The notes under the pieces are model-generated. The model was not told where the DNA came from. It made no database searches and worked only from the letters and a program-made list of their open reading frames with translations. Of a DNA stretch of 64,000 nt, positions 9,256 through 18,600 are shown one piece after another. Source of the DNA: Rhodospirillaceae bacterium (lineage in GTDB: Bacteria; Pseudomonadota; Alphaproteobacteria; MPNO01; UBA2964). The DNA is taken from contig PBIN01000009.1 of the NCBI GenBank assembly GCA_002720855.1, positions 89,222 to 153,221 of the forward strand, in the 5' to 3' direction. The position numbers were made by a program, and so were the translations under genes. The number at the start of each line of letters is the position of its first letter. The first letter of the stretch is position 1.

Positions 9256-9990
9256 TCACGTCATGCCGCGTTGTTTTGCAATTTCGTCATAGGCAGCATT
9301 GATCGTCGCAATCTTTTCCGTTGCCACTTCAATAAAATCTTCGGGCATCCCCTGGGCGACAAGCGTGTCAGGGTGATGTTCCCTGACCAGATCACGCCAG
9401 GCCTTCTGAATTTCTTTGTCGCTCATGTCTCTGTTTACACCAAGGATCGTATAAGGGTCGTCCATCGCAGCCCCCATATGGGCGACACGCATTCTTTGGA
9501 ATGTCGCCTCATCGAAGCCAAAAATGTCTGAGCATTTTTTTAAGAAATCGATTTCATCGGGGTGGGAAACACCGTCGGCAGTTGCAATATGGAATAACCC
9601 TCCCAAAAGTTCCTCTAGGACAGCTGGGTTTTCGCGAAACAGTCTCGCTATTTGTTTCGCATAAGGTTCAAAGCCACGTGAATCTTTTCGTGCCTGATCA
9701 AAAACGCGTCCGACATTTTTGATTTCGTCAGGTGGGATATGGAAGATTTGTTTAAAAGCGTCGACCTCGTCCCGCGTAACGGTGCCATCTGCTTTGGCCA
9801 TTTTTGCTGAAAGAACAATCACGCCAATGGCAAAAGTCGTTTGCTTTGCCAGGCTAGGTTCATTCTCATCACCCGGTTCGCCTTTTAGACGGTCATAGGC
9901 GTGTCCTGCCAAGCCTCCGAGCAGGGCGCCGAGAGGGCCTCCCATCATCAGGCCTGCAGTACCGCCCAGTATTTTCCCCCAAATCGCCAT
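9256..9990 (-). CDS. djlA: DjlA-like co-chaperone (TerB domain plus J domain)
   Basis: DjlA-type proteins stimulate DnaK ATPase activity near the membrane. The N-terminal 30 residues are a Gly/Leu-rich segment with GGPLGALLGG repeats, a likely membrane or glycine-zipper anchor. Residues about 50-155 are a TerB-like helical domain with repeated AxADG motifs (KADGTVTRDE, TADGVSHPDE). A C-terminal J domain begins near residue 180 with DPYTILGV and carries the essential HPD at about 206-208. Domain order matches DjlA. It begins a minus-strand run that continues into EamA and the amidase. Confidence 0.88.
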   Translation of the reverse strand: MAIWGKILGGTAGLMMGGPLGALLGGLAGHAYDRLKGEPGDENEPSLAKQTTFAIGVIVLSAKMAKADGTVTRDEVDAFKQIFHIPPDEIKNVGRVFDQARKDSRGFEPYAKQIARLFRENPAVLEELLGGLFHIATADGVSHPDEIDFLKKCSDIFGFDEATFQRMRVAHMGAAMDDPYTILGVNRDMSDKEIQKAWRDLVREHHPDTLVAQGMPEDFIEVATEKIATINAAYDEIAKQRGMT

Positions 9991-9999
9991 TCTGTATGA

Positions 10000-10758
10000 C
10001 TATCGCAATCCGAGTTTACCAACTCCGGGCAATCTAATCGCAAGGTCTCCGGGGTCAATCCCGAACGACAGGCCAAGAATATTAAACTCGATACCTTCGT
10101 CAGCAGACACCAATACGCCAAGAGCCCCTAATATTGAGAACTGAGCACCACCTCCACTTGGCGCTTTGCCGAAAAAGGAACCGCCTGGCAGATAATCTTT
10201 GCCGATTGCCGTTGGTGGTAAATCCACAGCCAGCTCAGGTACATTTCTGGTTACAAAGGCGGTGAATGTATTGCTGTTGGGGCCAGGCCATGTCGTATAG
10301 GTATCGGCGTAAGGGTATGCCTTTACGGCCGCCCTAATATTTTGAATTGCACTCGTCGCCTTTTCCCCACGTAAATCCGACAATAATTCAGGCTCGGCAC
10401 CAAACCAGTACCGGTCCGGCTCGTCATTATGGATTTGAAGAGCGCTGCCACCACCAAACGCATACCAGCCCATAACCTCGTAGACCGTGTATTCTTTTGC
10501 ATTTTTCGGCTTTATGAAAATCCATGTGTGGACTGCGAAGGCACCACGCCATGAAAAAGCACGGGCGGCGTAAACCTGTACAACTGCGTCCGGATGGGCA
10601 CCAGGTTTTGGAGCGATCCCACTACTCTGACGTGTAGCTGTTCGCCAATCCCTAGTCACGCCCTCGCCTCCGATTGCCACGGCAACCGGGCCGGTTAGCA
10701 AAATCAATATTAGGCTTACACTTATTCGAACCCATTTCATATGAATCGACGTTATCAT
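10000..10758 (-). CDS. DUF3750 family protein
   Basis: A 252-residue protein of unknown function that resembles the DUF3750 family, seen mainly in proteobacteria. An N-terminal hydrophobic segment (about 8-28) looks like an uncleaved anchor or signal peptide, so the rest is probably periplasmic. Conserved-looking parts are the AxxFSWRGAFAVHTWI segment, the YPYADTYTTWPGPNSNTF stretch and a C-terminal glycine-rich beta region. It lies 9 nt before djlA on the same strand. No catalytic residues can be named with confidence. Confidence 0.75.
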   Translation of the reverse strand: MITSIHMKWVRISVSLILILLTGPVAVAIGGEGVTRDWRTATRQSSGIAPKPGAHPDAVVQVYAARAFSWRGAFAVHTWIFIKPKNAKEYTVYEVMGWYAFGGGSALQIHNDEPDRYWFGAEPELLSDLRGEKATSAIQNIRAAVKAYPYADTYTTWPGPNSNTFTAFVTRNVPELAVDLPPTAIGKDYLPGGSFFGKAPSGGGAQFSILGALGVLVSADEGIEFNILGLSFGIDPGDLAIRLPGVGKLGLR

Positions 10759-10810
10759 TGCTGTTGCTCAACAACAATAAACAACGGAATGATGTCGAAA
10801 ATTTGACCGG

Positions 10811-11341
10811 CTAGAGCTCTAGTAAATCGTCGATGGCGTTATCGTCCATCGATGGTCTCTCGCCATTGGCCAATGCACTAACGACATCCATCAAACGTTG
10901 GAGGGTTTGAGACGCGTTCGCAGATTCATGGGTGACAAGTTCCCGATTACCACTTTTTACGGCTGTCTCTATTCGATCAAGATATTCGGGGATTTGACTG
11001 TTCAGCCGTTCGACGGTGGTCTCAAAGGGAATTTTGAATTCGGATGGGGCTATCGCGTAGGCTTTCATCGCCAGTGTGCTATATGCAAATTGGCCCTCCG
11101 CAAAGTATTCCTCATAGGTTTTTGGGGTCCACGCCCGCGCATCATCCAAACAATCAGGCCTTTCCGGAATCAGATTAAGGAGCAAGACCAATTCACTAAA
11201 GTGGTTCAAATAATCTGTCGCGAGGAAAGACTGTTCGTTGATGTTGGTGCCGGCTAGACGTGGGCGTAGTAGCGCTGCGGTCGAAAGACTAGCTGACGTT
11301 TTGTTTTGGGCAGTGTGCGCCGCACGAAACATTGTAACCAC
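10811..11341 (-). CDS. Hypothetical protein
   Basis: A 176-residue, soluble, mostly helical protein that I do not recognise. It has a Ser/Ala-rich N-terminal 30 residues, then amphipathic helices, and an acidic tail ending DDLLEL. The frame begins at a GTG (11341); an ATG three codons later is an equally good start. It lies 52 nt upstream of the DUF3750 gene on the same strand and is divergent from the catabolic operon starting at 11468, with 126 nt between them that must hold both promoters. Confidence 0.6.
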   Translation of the reverse strand: MVTMFRAAHTAQNKTSASLSTAALLRPRLAGTNINEQSFLATDYLNHFSELVLLLNLIPERPDCLDDARAWTPKTYEEYFAEGQFAYSTLAMKAYAIAPSEFKIPFETTVERLNSQIPEYLDRIETAVKSGNRELVTHESANASQTLQRLMDVVSALANGERPSMDDNAIDDLLEL

Positions 11342-11467
11342 TGTCGTAATTGGAACGGGTTTGGCAATTTTTACGGGTAGTGGTGATTAAATAGTTAACT
11401 TCTAAAAAACTAAATTTTATACGAAACGGTTCCGGAAGGGCTTTCATTAAGGTATGGCATAGTTCCA

Positions 11468-12256
11468 ATGTCTGATTTTGAAGCCCTTTCTCCAGCAATG
11501 TTACGCGCTGGTTGTCGCGACGGTTCTTTTGATGGGCCGACATCGGGCCATGCCCCAGGTTTCGTGCAAGCGAATATGGTGATTCTGCCATCGGATTATG
11601 CCGATGAGTTTCAGGCATTTTGCGAAAAGAATCCGCAGCCATGTCCTATACTTGAGGTGTTGTCGGTCGGCAATTTCCAATCAGAATACATCGCACCTCA
11701 GGCGGACGTACGAACCGATTTGCCGCGCTACCGGGTGTTTCGTGACGGCGTTGCGGTCGAAGATCCAACGGATGTTCGAGAAATCTGGCGAGACGACTTC
11801 GTCACGTTTCTACTGGGTTGTTCCTTCGTTGCTGAAGCAGCATTGTTGGAAGCGAAGCTGTTGTTACCGCACATTGCAGAGACAGGATTTGTACCGATGT
11901 ACCGGACAACGGTGCCCTGTAATTCAGCAGGACGGTTTGAAGGAATGATGGTGGTATCGATGCGACCCTTTACGCCTGAAGAGGCAGAACGTGCTGCGGA
12001 AATAACAAAACACTATCCAATGGCGCACGGCGCGCCAATTCACATTGGTGACCCAGAGGCATTGGGTATATCCGATCTGTTGAAACCGGAGTTCGGGCAG
12101 CCGGTGACAATGGCTGAAGGGCAGGTGCCGGTTTTCTGGGCCTGCGGTGTCACCCCGCAGGAGGCCATTCTCAATGCCAAACCACCAATCGCAATTACCC
12201 ATGCGCCGGGACATATGTTTGTTGCCGATATCACTTCTGAGTCGACGCGGATATAA
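11468..12256 (+). CDS. DUF1445 (UPF0317) family putative hydro-lyase
   Basis: The 262-residue protein matches the DUF1445 family, annotated as putative hydro-lyases; some members act as D-glutamate cyclases. Typical features are the N-terminal GFVQANMVILPSDYA segment, RDDFVTFLLGCSF, the PMYRTTVPCNSAG stretch with GMMVVSMRP, and the C-terminal WACGVTPQ followed by ITHAPGHMFVAD. No signal peptide is present, so it is cytoplasmic. It is the first gene of a plus-strand run with 3-hydroxyanthranilate dioxygenase 28 nt downstream, suggesting a role in the same breakdown pathway (inference). Confidence 0.87.
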   Translation: MSDFEALSPAMLRAGCRDGSFDGPTSGHAPGFVQANMVILPSDYADEFQAFCEKNPQPCPILEVLSVGNFQSEYIAPQADVRTDLPRYRVFRDGVAVEDPTDVREIWRDDFVTFLLGCSFVAEAALLEAKLLLPHIAETGFVPMYRTTVPCNSAGRFEGMMVVSMRPFTPEEAERAAEITKHYPMAHGAPIHIGDPEALGISDLLKPEFGQPVTMAEGQVPVFWACGVTPQEAILNAKPPIAITHAPGHMFVADITSESTRI

Positions 12257-12284
12257 TAATTCAGAAACCACAGGGAGAAGTTGA

Positions 12285-12803
12285 ATGCTTCCAATGCCTA
12301 TAGGGGACTTACACGCGATCGCTGATGACCTTGCAAAAACCGGTGATCGGGTCCGCGTTCTTTGGCAACAACCGGATTCGTTGGCATTCGTTGCGCGTGG
12401 CAGGGAGTATCGAAGCGAGTTTCATATCGACCCTGCAGATGAAGTGATGTTTATGATCAAGGGTGAAATGAACCTTCATTACCGGATGCCCGATGGCACA
12501 GAGGAAATTTCCGTTCTCAAAGAGGGTTGTTGTATTTATACAGCGGCGGGCATTCCGCATTCGCCGCGGTTTCCACCTGATGCCTTTTTGCTGGTAATCG
12601 AACGCAAGCGGCGGGAGGGGGAAATAGACCGCTTCCAGTGGTTCTGCCCCGAATGTGATGATTTTCTCCACGAAGAACAGTTCGTGGTCAGTGATTATAA
12701 ATCTGATCCAGTATCAGCGGCCTATCGAAATTTCTTCGAGTCAGAAGAACGACGTACCTGTAATTCGTGTGCCCATGTCATGCCCAATCCGTTTGAGGAA
12801 TAG
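12285..12803 (+). CDS. nbaC: 3-hydroxyanthranilate 3,4-dioxygenase
   Basis: The family opens the ring of 3-hydroxyanthranilate, giving 2-amino-3-carboxymuconate semialdehyde, with a cupin-bound Fe(II). The 172-residue protein has the ligand set His47, Glu53 and His92 at the spacing known for bacterial enzymes, plus the rubredoxin-like second iron site Cys121/Cys124 and Cys159/Cys162. Length is typical. No aminocarboxymuconate semialdehyde decarboxylase or kynurenine enzymes lie nearby, so the true substrate could be a related aminophenol. The gene ends 4 nt before the RidA gene. Confidence 0.9.
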   Translation: MLPMPIGDLHAIADDLAKTGDRVRVLWQQPDSLAFVARGREYRSEFHIDPADEVMFMIKGEMNLHYRMPDGTEEISVLKEGCCIYTAAGIPHSPRFPPDAFLLVIERKRREGEIDRFQWFCPECDDFLHEEQFVVSDYKSDPVSAAYRNFFESEERRTCNSCAHVMPNPFEE

Positions 12804-12807
12804 TAAA

Positions 12808-13212
12808 ATGCCAAAACAAATCATCACATCTGCATCCACTCCCACCACCGGCTTTACAGACAAGTCTACGCCATCGCCTTTGGCGCAAGGAATACGTTGG
12901 GGGAATATGTTGTTTCTTTCGGGACAGGGCGCGCTTGATCCTGAAACGCGTGAGGTTGTTTCTGATGATATTCAGGAACAGACGCGACAAACGTTAAAGA
13001 ACATAGAAGGTGTTCTGGAAGCTGCGGGGGCGACGTTCGCAAACGTCGTCAATATGAGGGTTTGTTTGCGTGACGAAACCGACTTTCAGAAATTCAACAT
13101 CGCGTTTACCGAGTATATGCAAGGCGAGAAAGTTACGCGGACCTGTATCGGCGGAAGACCGCATCGAAAAGGAATCAATGTCGAGATCGATTGTATCGCG
13201 ATGTTTGACTAG
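12808..13212 (+). CDS. RidA/YjgF family protein, possible 2-aminomuconate deaminase
   Basis: A 134-residue RidA-fold protein starting at the ATG at 12808, just after the dioxygenase. It carries the family core: LFLSGQGALDP, QTRQTLKNIEGVLEAAGAT and the C-terminal VEIDCIAMF strand, with the conserved substrate-binding Arg in the VTRTC segment. RidA proteins hydrolyse enamines/imines, and the 2-aminomuconate deaminase of 3-hydroxyanthranilate and nitrobenzoate pathways belongs to this family. Its place beside the dioxygenase favours that role, but sequence alone cannot separate it from general RidA. Confidence 0.85.
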   Translation: MPKQIITSASTPTTGFTDKSTPSPLAQGIRWGNMLFLSGQGALDPETREVVSDDIQEQTRQTLKNIEGVLEAAGATFANVVNMRVCLRDETDFQKFNIAFTEYMQGEKVTRTCIGGRPHRKGINVEIDCIAMFD

Positions 13213-13233
13213 TCCGATTTACGAGAATGTGAG

Positions 13234-14118
13234 ATGCGGCAGGCAAGTTTCGGCGATATCCATATCGATCGACTGATTGAAGTCGAGGGTCCGGGCTATG
13301 CGCCAAACATGTTCTTTCCCGATGCTACGATAGAGGGTTTCAAAGGCGAGATGGAATGGCTTTTGCCGCACTTTTGGGATGTTGCGGCGGAAACTTATCT
13401 TCGGGCCATACAAAGTTATGTCGTTCGGACGCCGCATCACACCGTGCTGGTTGATGCGTGCGTAGGCGCCAACAAAGAGAGGCCGTCTTCGCCTTCCTGG
13501 CATCACCTGAATTCCTCTTGGCTGGATCAGTTGAGAGCAGCCGGCGTTCAACCGGAAGAAGTCGACTACGTAATGTGCACGCATTTGCATGCCGATCATG
13601 TGGGGTGGAACACCAAACTTGAAAATGGCGAATGGGTGCCGACATTTCCCAATGCCAAGTACGTATTCCATAAAGGCGAATACGCGTACTGGGAGAAGGT
13701 TGGCTATGAAGCAGGCGGGCAGGGTTCGCAGGACGGTTGTTTCTTGGACTCCGTTCTTCCTGTCATGGCTGCCGGTCAGGTGGAGCTCGTCGATACGGAC
13801 TTTGCCATTGATGATCAATTCACGCTTGATCCGACGTACGGGCATTCTCCCGGACATGTTTGTATCGATCTCAATGCCAACGGGCAGCATGTGATCATGT
13901 CGGGAGATGTTTTACATCACCCAATTCAAATAGCTTATCCCGAATGGAATAGCAGATTTTGTGTCGATGCTGATATGTCTCGCGCTAGTCGAACCAAATT
14001 TGTTCATAAACATGCCGACACAGATACGCTGCTATTGCCAGCGCATTTTGCCAGCCCCACCATGGGCCGGATTGAGAGTAATGGCGAAAGATGCAAGTAC
14101 CAACTTGCAGACAGTTAG
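13234..14118 (+). CDS. Metallo-beta-lactamase-fold hydrolase
   Basis: A 294-residue MBL-fold enzyme with the di-metal motif HLHADH (in CTHLHADHVGWN), a later GHSPGHV and GDVLHHP metal-ligand segments. It resembles the broad group that includes lactonases and other ester hydrolases; no signal peptide is seen. It lies 21 nt after the RidA gene and its TAG stop is followed directly by the ATG of the flavoprotein gene, so these genes are one operon. Hydrolysis of a lactone or ring-fission product is a reasonable but unproven role. Confidence 0.88.
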   Translation: MRQASFGDIHIDRLIEVEGPGYAPNMFFPDATIEGFKGEMEWLLPHFWDVAAETYLRAIQSYVVRTPHHTVLVDACVGANKERPSSPSWHHLNSSWLDQLRAAGVQPEEVDYVMCTHLHADHVGWNTKLENGEWVPTFPNAKYVFHKGEYAYWEKVGYEAGGQGSQDGCFLDSVLPVMAAGQVELVDTDFAIDDQFTLDPTYGHSPGHVCIDLNANGQHVIMSGDVLHHPIQIAYPEWNSRFCVDADMSRASRTKFVHKHADTDTLLLPAHFASPTMGRIESNGERCKYQLADS

Positions 14119-15486
14119 ATGGTGTCGGATACACTTCTCGCGGACGTAAAAAAGGTACTTGGTGAACGCGTTTCGACATCCGAGGTGGTACGGATGCATC
14201 ACGGGACGGATGAATCTCACCATGAGCCAGCGCCGCCTGATCTCGTCGTATTTCCTGAAACAAGTGACGAGGTGGCCGACATCGTACGCCTGTGTGCGTC
14301 CCATCGGACACCTGTAATTCCATTTGGTGCCGGAACCTCTCTTGAGGGCGGTGTCGGGGCAATAAATGGCGGTGTTTGCATAGATTTATCGGGCATGAAT
14401 CGGATTGTTCAGATAAATGCCGATGATCTCGATGTGACAGTCGAAGCAGGCGTCACACGAAAACAACTCAACCAGCATCTTCGGGACACAGGTCTATTTT
14501 TTCCGATTGATCCCGGCGCGGATGCAACGCTCGGCGGGATGGCGTCAACGCGGGCGTCAGGTACCAATGCCGTTAGGTATGGGACGATGCGGGAGAATGT
14601 CTTAAATGTAACGGTCGTTCTGGCGGACGGAAAAATCATAAAGACTGGAAGCCGCGCCAAAAAGTCGGCAGCAGGCTACGATCTTACGCGCATATTAGTC
14701 GGTGCTGAGGGGACCTTGGGCGTGATTACGGAGCTCACAGTGCGGTTGTATGGTGTGCCCGAGGCGATATCGGCGGCGGTATGTGCGTTTCCCTCTGTTG
14801 ATGCTGCGATTCAGTGTTGCATTGTGACGATGCAGTCCGGAATACCGGTTGCCCGAATGGAATTGTTGGATGCAGCTCAAATGAAAGCCTGTATTGAGTA
14901 TTCTGATCTCTCTTATCAGGCTGCTCCCACATTATTTTTCGAATTCCATGGTTCGCAATCGGCCGTGCGCGAACACGCCACGACCGTACAGGAGATAGCG
15001 GCAGAATATGATGGCAGCGAATTCAAATGGGCGGAAAAAACGGAAGATCGCAATCAACTTTGGCAGGCACGTCATGACGCGCTTTATGCTGCTTTAGCGA
15101 TGAAGCCGGGTGCGCGAGCCTGGTCGACAGATGTATGTGTGCCGATTTCGGGTTTGGCCGAATGCATCGCTGAAACCAGAAAGGATATCGAAGCGTCGTC
15201 GCTACTGGCGACAATGGTGGGGCATGTCGGTGAAGGAAACTTTCACGTTATCTTTATACTCGACCCGAACGATACGGCTGCATTTTCTGAGGCGCAGCAC
15301 ATTAACGACCGCATGGTATCGCGGGCTATTGCAATGGATGGAACCTGCACTGGAGAACATGGCGTGGGGATCGGCAAACGGCGATGTCTTGAGCAGGAGT
15401 TCGGCGGCGCACTCGACACGATGCGTTTGTTGAAACAGACTTTGGATCCTTTAAACATCATGAATCCAGGCAAGATTCTCATTTAG
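14119..15486 (+). CDS. FAD-linked oxidase (GlcD / D-lactate dehydrogenase type)
   Basis: The 455-residue flavoprotein has a PCMH-type FAD domain (PFGAGTSLEGG near residue 75, then the DPGADATLGG and TNAVRYG segments) and a C-terminal cap with the metal/substrate motif GHVGEGNFH and the TGEHGVGIGK signature. Members oxidise D-2-hydroxy acids such as glycolate or D-lactate and pass electrons to the respiratory chain. The gene abuts the MBL-fold gene with no gap. It is the last gene of the 11.5-15.5 kb operon, so a hydroxy acid product of that pathway is a likely substrate (inference). Confidence 0.9.
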   Translation: MVSDTLLADVKKVLGERVSTSEVVRMHHGTDESHHEPAPPDLVVFPETSDEVADIVRLCASHRTPVIPFGAGTSLEGGVGAINGGVCIDLSGMNRIVQINADDLDVTVEAGVTRKQLNQHLRDTGLFFPIDPGADATLGGMASTRASGTNAVRYGTMRENVLNVTVVLADGKIIKTGSRAKKSAAGYDLTRILVGAEGTLGVITELTVRLYGVPEAISAAVCAFPSVDAAIQCCIVTMQSGIPVARMELLDAAQMKACIEYSDLSYQAAPTLFFEFHGSQSAVREHATTVQEIAAEYDGSEFKWAEKTEDRNQLWQARHDALYAALAMKPGARAWSTDVCVPISGLAECIAETRKDIEASSLLATMVGHVGEGNFHVIFILDPNDTAAFSEAQHINDRMVSRAIAMDGTCTGEHGVGIGKRRCLEQEFGGALDTMRLLKQTLDPLNIMNPGKILI

Positions 15487-15600
15487 TACGATAAATTCGG
15501 CCCAAAAACAGTGCATTATCGTACGATATAACCGTTTCAATCCGAGGCGATCACGCTTGCGATCTACTGCGGAACTGATTAAGTCACAATAACCGGTTCT

Positions 15601-18600
15601 TTGAGTAATTTGACTATGCGTAAAATTTTAATCGGCATAGGTGTATTCGTAGTCCTCATAATTGGGGCTGCTATTGTGGTGCCAGGTTTCATCGACTGGA
15701 ATCGGTACAAAGGCGAGATTCAATCTCAGGTGAAGCAGGTCACCGGACGCAACCTTGTCATTGCAGACGATATTAGTCTGACCATCCTTCCCGAACCGCG
15801 TCTATCAGTAAAGAACGTCCGGTTTGCAAACATTAAAGGCGGGTCATCCAGGGATATGGTGAAGCTCGCCGCACTCGATATTAGGGTTCGCGCGTTACCG
15901 CTTCTGCAAGGACAAATTGAAGTAGCATCCATTAATTTGATCAATCCAACCATCTTATTGGAGCGTCTGCCCGATAAACGTGTGAACTGGGATTTTTCAC
16001 AGTCAAAGAAAGAAAATCGAAAAACTTCTGTTCACGGCGCTCCAAATCGGGTGGGCGGATCCACCCCAGATGTTCAACTCGACAATTTGCTTTTACAGAA
16101 TGGCACAGTTGTCTGGCGGGATGGCGTTGCGGGGACTGAAGAACGCCTGACGAATGTTTCGTTACAACTCGGAGCGCGTTCTCTAAATGGTCCGTTTAAC
16201 CTGAGAGGAGAAGCGCTGCATCGTGGCGTAAAAGCCGCAATTGAGACGGCAATCGGTGAACTCAGACCGACTACTGCTGCCCCGGTCTCCGTGATTATTA
16301 CCTTGCCCAATGCCGGTGCTAAGGCGCAGATCAGCGGAAGTCTTGTCGCTGTTGGTGCGCCGCCGCGTTTTACGGGTAAGGTCAACTTGAGCGGTAAAGA
16401 TCTCTTTAAAACTTTGAAAGCGTTTGTCGGTGACGCTTCAGCACTCGGAAATTTAAAACAGCCCTATTTGTTAAGGGCGAATGTGAAGGGAACAGAAAAG
16501 GCCGTATCTCTTTCAGCTATTGATATCGAGGCAGGTGGTACGAGGGGCGCTGGGAAATTCGATATCACGTTAGGAAAAAAGCCAAAATTATCGGGGAAAC
16601 TTGCTGTTACGAGGGTGGATCTCGATTCTTTGCTCGCCGCAAAGTCAAAAGCGAATTCGGAATCAGCCGCAAAGGGTGTTGCTTCAGGAAGGCCGAAATC
16701 GAGAAATTCTCAATCGAAGCAAAAATCGAATAACAAAGGAAAGTCGCGTAAAGCGAAGCGTGACCAGTCCGGTTTTACGCTGCCTGATCTGGATGGTTCG
16801 TTTGATTTAACAGTCGATGCCATAACCTATCACAAGCGAAATATACGCGGCGTAGAGCTTTCAGCCCTTCTCGCGAAAAACACACTACAACTAACACGAG
16901 CCAGAATATTGCTTCCCGGTGGCGGCGAAACAAACTTGACTGGCGTGCTTGGCGCCTTTCAGGGCCGTCCCAGCTACCGAGCGAATCTGGATGTAAAATC
17001 CGATAATTTGCGTTCATTTCTTACGTGGTTGGGTATAGATGCTACGAGTGTGCCGCCTGATCGCCTTCGAAAATTTTCTATGTCGACCGCACTCCGCGGC
17101 GATGATCAATCGGTCCAGGTTTCAAGTGTCAAAGCGCGGCTTGACGCAACGCAGATTGATGGTGCGGTCACATTGGCGCTCCGAAAAAGGCTGGCATTTG
17201 GTGCAAGTGTAAGTATCGATAAATTTGATATCGATGCTTATCGAACTTCTGAGGTAGCACAAAAACGTGCCGGAAAGCAGACAACTCGGAAATCGACAAA
17301 GTCACAGAGGGTACGGAGAAAAGGCACCGCTAAAAATTCAGGCAATACGCGTCAGGAATTACCGAAGCCTCTGGCAGTGCTGACCGGTTTCGATGCAAAT
17401 TTGAACATGCGTGTTGGACGTTTGACGGTTAACAAAACTCCCGTTCGCGATTTGCGGTTTGAAGGAACCCTGTCGGGCGGTTCGCTAAAAATTAAGAACG
17501 CCTTTGTCCGCGATGTCGGGGGGATGCGTGCCACCATCAAGGGAGAACTGGGAAACCTTGCCGGATTTCCAACGTTCAAGGGAACGATTTCAGCTGATGC
17601 AAGTGATATCGGTGGATCGCTGCGGTTACTTGGTGTAACGCCATCACCAGCTGCGAAGAAATTGGGCGCTCTGCGATTGCGAGGAAAAGCAGATGCGAGC
17701 GCTGATAAAGTAAAGTTGGATTTGTCGATGAATGCTGTCGGCGCAACGACATCACTCAAGGGAACAGTGTCAGGTGTGCAGCGTAATCCCGAGTTGAATT
17801 TGACCCTCAGCTCCCAGCACAAAAATTTTTCGCAGTTTCTACGCAAATTAGGCGGCGGTGCCGTAGCTCAAAACCTCGGGCCATTTCGAATGGATTTGCG
17901 GGCGAAGGGCGGCTTAAAGAAAATTGCTGCGGACCTTCGTTTGAAAGCTGCTGGCGGCAGTCTGTCCGCCAATGGCACCGCAAGTCAGATACTTGTGGCA
18001 CCAGTGTTTGCTCTCAATGTCGCCGCCTCACACCCCTCGGTACGGCAGTTGGTTCGACATTTTGTGCCGGACTATCGACCTGCGGGCGGTTCAATCGGGC
18101 GATTTACGTTGAGTGCGGCACTGAGTGGCGGAAAGCAGAACTATGGTTTGAAAAACCTATTGGTAAATGCCGGTGATTTGAAACTTAAAGGCAATGGTAA
18201 ACTCAATACCGGAAGTGCTCGGCCTAAGCTGACTGCAGAATTTACTGCCGGACAAATCAACCTTAATCCATTCCTGCCTCCGAAGGCCCGTAAGAGCGCC
18301 CAATCGTCGCGCAACCGATCGTCGCGGCGCGTGGCCCCCGGTTCGCGCAAAAACACCTCACGCGCCAAGCAACGATCCACGACCAAACCCTCTCCGTATT
18401 CGACAAAACGCATTGATACTGAGCCGCTTGGTCTCGTCGATGTCGATGTAGCTATCAACGCCAAAAACCTTCTGTTTCGTCAGTTTCGGGTTGATGATCC
18501 AGTGATTAAGGCGACCCTTACAAATAAATTGCTGGCGATTAAGGAAGTAGCCGGAAAAATGTTCGATGGTTCTTTTTTATTGAACGGGCAGTTCAACGGG

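Noticed and set aside
13219..13890. A 223-codon minus-strand frame
   Set aside because: It is antisense to the MBL-fold hydrolase with its HLHADH motif on the plus strand.
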